Source of the DNA: Bacteroidia bacterium
Lineage (GTDB): Bacteria > Bacteroidota > Bacteroidia > Palsa-965
Assembly: GCA_023151315.1 (NCBI GenBank)
Contig: JAKLJE010000001.1
Span: 62,001 to 126,000 of the forward strand
Direction: 5' to 3'
DNA length: 64,000 bases
Part shown: piece after piece, positions 60,800 through 64,000 of the stretch
How positions within the stretch are numbered: the stretch's first letter is position 1
How the letters are laid out: every line of letters begins with the position of its first letter
Made by a program: the position numbers and the translations under genes
Notes under the pieces: generated by a model
Database searches by the model: none
Told to the model about the DNA's origin: nothing
Seen by the model: the letters and a program-made list of their open reading frames with translations, nothing else

Positions 60800-61218
60800 A
60801 CTTTCAGGCACGTGCAGAAGACGAACAGCAGTTACCCGCAGTAGCTGAAGCGTTGTTACGTGAATTTCCTGACCGTCGTGTTTTTACTTTCAAAGCGGAA
60901 ATGGGAACGGGTAAAACGACTTTCATCAAGCAGTTGTGTGTTCGTCTCGGCGTGGAAGAACAAATGTCCAGTCCTACTTTTTCTATTGTCAATGAGTATG
61001 TGACAAGGGAGGAAAAATCGGTTTACCATTTCGATTTTTACCGCTTGCGTTCGGCTGCGGAGGCATTCGAAGCAGGTTTGCACGAATTGCTGCATTCGGG
61101 ATGCTACTGCTTTGTTGAATGGCCTGAAATAGCTCCTGAAATTCTGCCTCCCGGTACCGTGGAGGTGGAAATTGTATTGGAAGGCAACACGCGTATTTTC
61201 TCTGTCCGGAACGCATAA
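60796..61218 (+). CDS. tsaE: tRNA threonylcarbamoyladenosine biosynthesis ATPase
   Basis: TsaE is the ATPase partner of TsaD/TsaB in making t6A37 on ANN-decoding tRNAs. The 140-residue length is usual. Walker A is AEMGTGKTTFIKQLC (about 35-49), followed by SSPTFSIVNEY, the Walker-B-like YHFDFYRL and the C-terminal CFVEWPEIAPEILP. Its ATG overlaps the lipoprotein stop (ATGA), so it is translationally coupled into the porX operon. No oddities. Confidence 0.95.
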   Translation: MNFQARAEDEQQLPAVAEALLREFPDRRVFTFKAEMGTGKTTFIKQLCVRLGVEEQMSSPTFSIVNEYVTREEKSVYHFDFYRLRSAAEAFEAGLHELLHSGCYCFVEWPEIAPEILPPGTVEVEIVLEGNTRIFSVRNA

Positions 61219-61303
61219 TCGCGAATCGGGGTGTTTTCGTTGTCGTTTTCGTATCTTTACTCATTCTCTTCCGTAAGAGTAAAAACACCAGAATTGCGGT
61301 TCT

Positions 61304-62524
61304 ATGAAACCATCACGTGATGTATTGCTGTCGCTGACCAAAGGCGCCCTGATGCCACAGGAGGAAATGCTCGAAGTGGCGAGAAAAAAAGGTTCTCTTA
61401 ACATAGGAATTCCCCGGGAAATCACTTTCCAGGAAAACCGTGTTCCGCTTGTTCCGGATGATGTTGCATTACTCGTGAATCACGGACATTCCGTTCTGGT
61501 AGAAACCGGAGCAGGGAAGAATGCAAACTTTCAGGACAACGACTATTCGGAAGCCGGAGCGAGAATTGTTTACACACCGGAAGAACTTTACAAGAACGCG
61601 GAAATCATTCTGAAAGTGGCACCGCCTTCTCCTCAGGAAATCGAATTGATGCAGCCGAAGCAGACACTGCTTTCTACTTTACAGCTGCCCGCTCAGCCGG
61701 AGAATTTCCTGAAAAAACTCATCGATAAAAAAGTAACTGCTCTTGCGTTCGAATGGATTAAGGACGAAGAAGGCGTGTTTCCTGTAATCCGCTCTATGGG
61801 TGAAATTGCCGGAGGCACATCAATACTCATTGCTGCCGAATATCTTTCTAACGCCAATAACGGGCAAGGTTCCATCCTCGGCGGAATTTCCGGCGTGGCA
61901 CCTACTGAAGTCGTTATTATCGGAGCCGGTACAGTTGGAGAATACGCTGCGCGCGCTGCACTCGGATTGGGAGCAACAGTGAAAGTGTTCGACAATTCAG
62001 TTTATCGTTTGCGTCGATTGCAGAACTCCATTGGTACACGCGTGTTTACTTCCATCATTCAACCACGCGTACTCGGAAAGCATCTGCGCACCTGCGATGT
62101 TGCGATAGGTGCGTTGCGCGCAAGCGGAGGAAGAACGCCACTTGTTGTGACGGAAGAAATGATCAGTGAAATGAAAGTTGGCTCCGTAATAGTTGATGTA
62201 AGTATTGATCAGGGCGGATGCTTCGAAACTTCGAAAGTGACGAACCATTCTCAGCCTGTGTTCAGAAAGCACGGCGTAATTCATTATTGCGTACCGAATA
62301 TTGCTTCACGTGTTTCACGTACCGCCTCTTATGCGTTGAGTACAATTTTCACTCCTATTCTTCAGGAAATGGGTGAAACCGGAGGATTGCCTAACATGAT
62401 CCGTGATCACAGCGGCGTGCGCAGCGGTGTTTATCTGTACAACGGTATTCTCACCAAAAAATATCTCGGCGATTTGTTCAATCTGCCTTCCAAAGACATT
62501 GAGTTGCTGCTGGCAGCACTGTAA
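61304..62524 (+). CDS. ald: Alanine dehydrogenase
   Basis: Ald interconverts L-alanine and pyruvate with NAD+ and ammonia. The 406-residue protein begins with an N-terminal extension of about 33 residues typical of Bacteroidota forms, then IGIPREITFQENRVPLVPDDV (quoted in part; substrate-binding Arg and Lys region), the Rossmann motif VVIIGAGTVGEYAARAALGLG and the late GALRASGGRTPLVV and SVIVDVSIDQGGCFETS segments. The porX-tsaE-ald order recurs in the phylum. A -7-like TATCTTTA (61252-61259) lies 44 bases upstream, so it may have its own promoter. Confidence 0.93.
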   Translation: MKPSRDVLLSLTKGALMPQEEMLEVARKKGSLNIGIPREITFQENRVPLVPDDVALLVNHGHSVLVETGAGKNANFQDNDYSEAGARIVYTPEELYKNAEIILKVAPPSPQEIELMQPKQTLLSTLQLPAQPENFLKKLIDKKVTALAFEWIKDEEGVFPVIRSMGEIAGGTSILIAAEYLSNANNGQGSILGGISGVAPTEVVIIGAGTVGEYAARAALGLGATVKVFDNSVYRLRRLQNSIGTRVFTSIIQPRVLGKHLRTCDVAIGALRASGGRTPLVVTEEMISEMKVGSVIVDVSIDQGGCFETSKVTNHSQPVFRKHGVIHYCVPNIASRVSRTASYALSTIFTPILQEMGETGGLPNMIRDHSGVRSGVYLYNGILTKKYLGDLFNLPSKDIELLLAAL

Positions 62525-62538
62525 TTGATTTTCACATT

Positions 62539-62916
62539 ATGCTTACCTGGCGACGCGTTAAATTGTATCTCTTCGGAGTTGGACTTGGATTGCTGATTAC
62601 ACTGGTTATGTTCAAAGGGCGCAACTTCGAATCGTGCTCTCCTGCGAGTCGGGTTACCGAACAGATCTCATTGGTAAAAAAGATCAGTATTGATTCCGTT
62701 CTTGGAAAGAAGATGCAGGCCGCTCAATTGTCGCACGACAGTCTGAAAGCACTTATCGCTCGCGGCGACATTGATTTTTCCCGCAGCAATACTCAAAAAG
62801 AGCCGTGCCGCGAGTATCTGATCCGATTCGAACACAAGGGAATACCTTTAGAGGCATTTCTTTCTTTGTGCCTTAAGGATACAACCGCCAGCCTCTTGAT
62901 GCTGGAAGGTATTTGA
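62539..62916 (+). CDS. Small membrane-anchored protein of unknown function
   Basis: The 125-residue protein has one N-terminal membrane helix (about residues 8-24, LYLFGVGLGLLITLVMF) and a soluble remainder that alternates charged helices and short strands: SRVTEQISLVKKISIDSVLGK, LKALIARGDIDFSRSN and, at the end, CREYLIRFEHKGIPLEAFLSL (each quoted in part). I do not recognise the family. It follows ald by 14 bases and is probably co-transcribed. Two cysteines (CSPAS, CREYL) and a third in SLCL might bind or bridge. No function assigned. Confidence 0.7.
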   Translation: MLTWRRVKLYLFGVGLGLLITLVMFKGRNFESCSPASRVTEQISLVKKISIDSVLGKKMQAAQLSHDSLKALIARGDIDFSRSNTQKEPCREYLIRFEHKGIPLEAFLSLCLKDTTASLLMLEGI

Positions 62917-62966
62917 TTTCTGCTCAATTTCAGTGTTTCCTGTTTTGCGGGACATGTTCGCCATTT

Positions 62967-63010
62967 TTCCATAATATGGAATAGAAATAAATCTGTTGTA
63001 TATACAGATT
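62967..63010. promoter_or_regulatory. Two inverted repeats upstream of the M4 peptidase gene
   Basis: TTCCAT-AAT-ATGGAA at 62967-62981 and AATCTGT-TGTATAT-ACAGATT at 62990-63010 are perfect inverted repeats 8 bases apart, 43-86 bases before the ATG at 63053. They lack T runs and look like operators or an mRNA leader structure rather than a terminator. Confidence 0.4.
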
Positions 63011-63052
63011 GTTACAATTAATTTTCGGCAAACAAGCATACCAATCAACCGC

Positions 63053-64000
63053 ATGAAAACCACTGTAATCAAAGTTGCTGTACTTGCATCGTTCCTGTTT
63101 GCGTCTGTAAACACTTTCGCGCAGAAATCTTTTTCCGGTACAGAAGCTGAATCCTACTGCAAAGGCAGTAAAACTGTAATCATCAATAAGAAGTCGCGCG
63201 TTCCTTCTTTCATTGTGTTCAGAGAAGATACTCGAATCGCACAGAGCAACGCGATTGAAACGTTGCGTCCGGCACTTAAAATGAATTTCGCTGATGGAAT
63301 GCGATCAAAGGGACCGATGAAAGATGAAATCGGTTTTACGCATGAGCGTTATGCACAAACGTATAACAACATACGTGTTGAGAATGGTGAGTATATCGTT
63401 CACTCCAAAAACGGAATTGTGCAATCTGCAAACGGAATGTGGTTCGACGGTATCACACTCAATACAAATGCATCTTTATCAAAAGATGCTGCAGTAGCGA
63501 AAGCAGTTGCATTCGTTGGCGCTTCAACTTACAAATGGGAAATTCCGGCCGAAGAAGCGATGTATAAAGTTGTTTCTCATAATGAGAACGCAACATATTA
63601 TCCGCAGGGAGAATTGGTGATTATCTGCCGCGATGGCGATGTAATGAAGAAGGATTATGTTCTGGCTTGGAAACTTGACATCTATGCTCATGAACCAATG
63701 TCGCGTCAATGGATTTTCGTTGATGCAAACACCGGAGAGATTGTTCATGCGAAGAACAGAATTCATCACATTGATACGCCTGCTTCGGGTGTTACAATGT
63801 ACAGCGGTACTCAGAATTTTACTTGCGATAATTTTGCAAGTGGACAGTATCGCCTGCGTGAAACCGGTCGTGGGCAGGGAATTCAGACACTGAATATGAA
63901 TAACGGAACCAATTACGGAGCGGCGACGGATTTCACGAATACTTCAACTACGTGGACAAACACGGCAAACGACGATCACGCCGGTAATGATGCGCATTGG
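63053..64000 (+). CDS. M4-family metallopeptidase precursor, truncated by window edge
   Basis: The frame opens at the ATG at 63053 and runs to the last base; 316 codons are visible. It has a signal peptide (MKTTVIKVAVLASFLFASVN, ending TFAQK) and an FTP/PepSY-type propeptide region: GFTHERYAQTYNNIRVENGE, SKDAAVAKAVAFVGAS, LVIICRDGDVMKKDYVLAW, FVDANTGEIVHAKNRI. The start of the thermolysin-type catalytic domain is reached with TANDDHAGNDAHW at the edge, just before where the HExxH zinc site would lie. It is probably a secreted metalloprotease; a T9SS tail cannot be seen because the 3' end is missing. Confidence 0.85.
   Translation, partial: MKTTVIKVAVLASFLFASVNTFAQKSFSGTEAESYCKGSKTVIINKKSRVPSFIVFREDTRIAQSNAIETLRPALKMNFADGMRSKGPMKDEIGFTHERYAQTYNNIRVENGEYIVHSKNGIVQSANGMWFDGITLNTNASLSKDAAVAKAVAFVGASTYKWEIPAEEAMYKVVSHNENATYYPQGELVIICRDGDVMKKDYVLAWKLDIYAHEPMSRQWIFVDANTGEIVHAKNRIHHIDTPASGVTMYSGTQNFTCDNFASGQYRLRETGRGQGIQTLNMNNGTNYGAATDFTNTSTTWTNTANDDHAGNDAHW

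Noticed and set aside
1-64000. tRNA, rRNA, insertion sequence, CRISPR or prophage
   Set aside because: I looked for cloverleaf-like segments, transposase motifs, terminal inverted repeats and array-like repeats by eye and found none; a tRNAscan or ISfinder run could still find weak cases.

Overview
The window is a gene-dense stretch (almost no intergenic gap above 240 bases) of a Bacteroidota chromosome. The evidence is the type IX secretion system genes porU, porV and porX, secreted proteins with a C-terminal T9SS sorting domain, an lpxC-fabZ fusion, many Bacteroidota-typical DUF families (DUF983, DUF2723, DUF4956, DUF5522, DUF5723), and promoters of the TAnnTTTG type. The elongation factor P loop (RTPGNLRAF) resembles the Sphingobacteria/Chitinophaga/Cytophaga type rather than the Flavobacteria or Bacteroides type, so an environmental member of those groups is my guess. 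I saw no rRNA, tRNA, CRISPR array, insertion sequence or prophage.

Layout. 1-4700: 3' part of porU, then porV and ispF (plus strand). 4712-9540: a tightly overlapping minus-strand operon encoding a CotH-like kinase with a T9SS tail, a lipoprotein, a YD-repeat-like secreted protein, a VTC (polyphosphate polymerase) domain protein, a DUF4956 membrane protein and a DUF2490 outer-membrane protein. Together these could span the envelope, and this is the most interesting little-described system here. 9764-12639: cytidine deaminase and pyruvate dehydrogenase E1 alpha/E2. 12789-24365: recG, a DUF2723 glycosyltransferase, pheT, a TPR protein and small membrane proteins or lipoproteins. 24365-31584: metabolic genes (methyltransferase, urocanase, ACC deaminase-like protein, glutamine amidotransferase), a LysM glucosaminidase and an AT-rich orphan membrane protein that looks acquired.

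31652-39857: an OmpA/DUF5723 outer-membrane protein with thrombospondin type 3 repeats, a 910-residue DUF3352/propeller-like protein, and the DUF1800-DUF1501 pair. 39861-48040: rnhB and a polysaccharide locus (GT4 glycosyltransferase, FkbM methyltransferase, Wzx-like flippase, two tandem Wzz-like co-polymerases, O-antigen ligase/polymerase). 48033-58722: a PP2C/SpoIIE-type phosphatase, then a lipid A and translation cluster on the minus strand (lpxD-like, efp, ABC ATPase, tryptophan-repeat protein, lpxA, lpxC-fabZ, lpxD, MFS exporter, HD phosphohydrolase). 58856-62916: porX, a small lipoprotein, tsaE, alanine dehydrogenase and a small membrane protein. 63053-end: the 5' part of a secreted M4 metallopeptidase, cut by the window edge.

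How it fits together: PorX (regulator/effector), PorU (sortase) and PorV (shuttle) belong to one secretion machine, whose likely cargo here includes the CotH protein and the 28373-29068 protein. The lipid A and polysaccharide loci build the outer membrane and glycans to which T9SS cargo is normally attached. Many genes have a TAnnTTTG-like -7 box ending only 4-6 bases before the start codon, which suggests leaderless transcripts.
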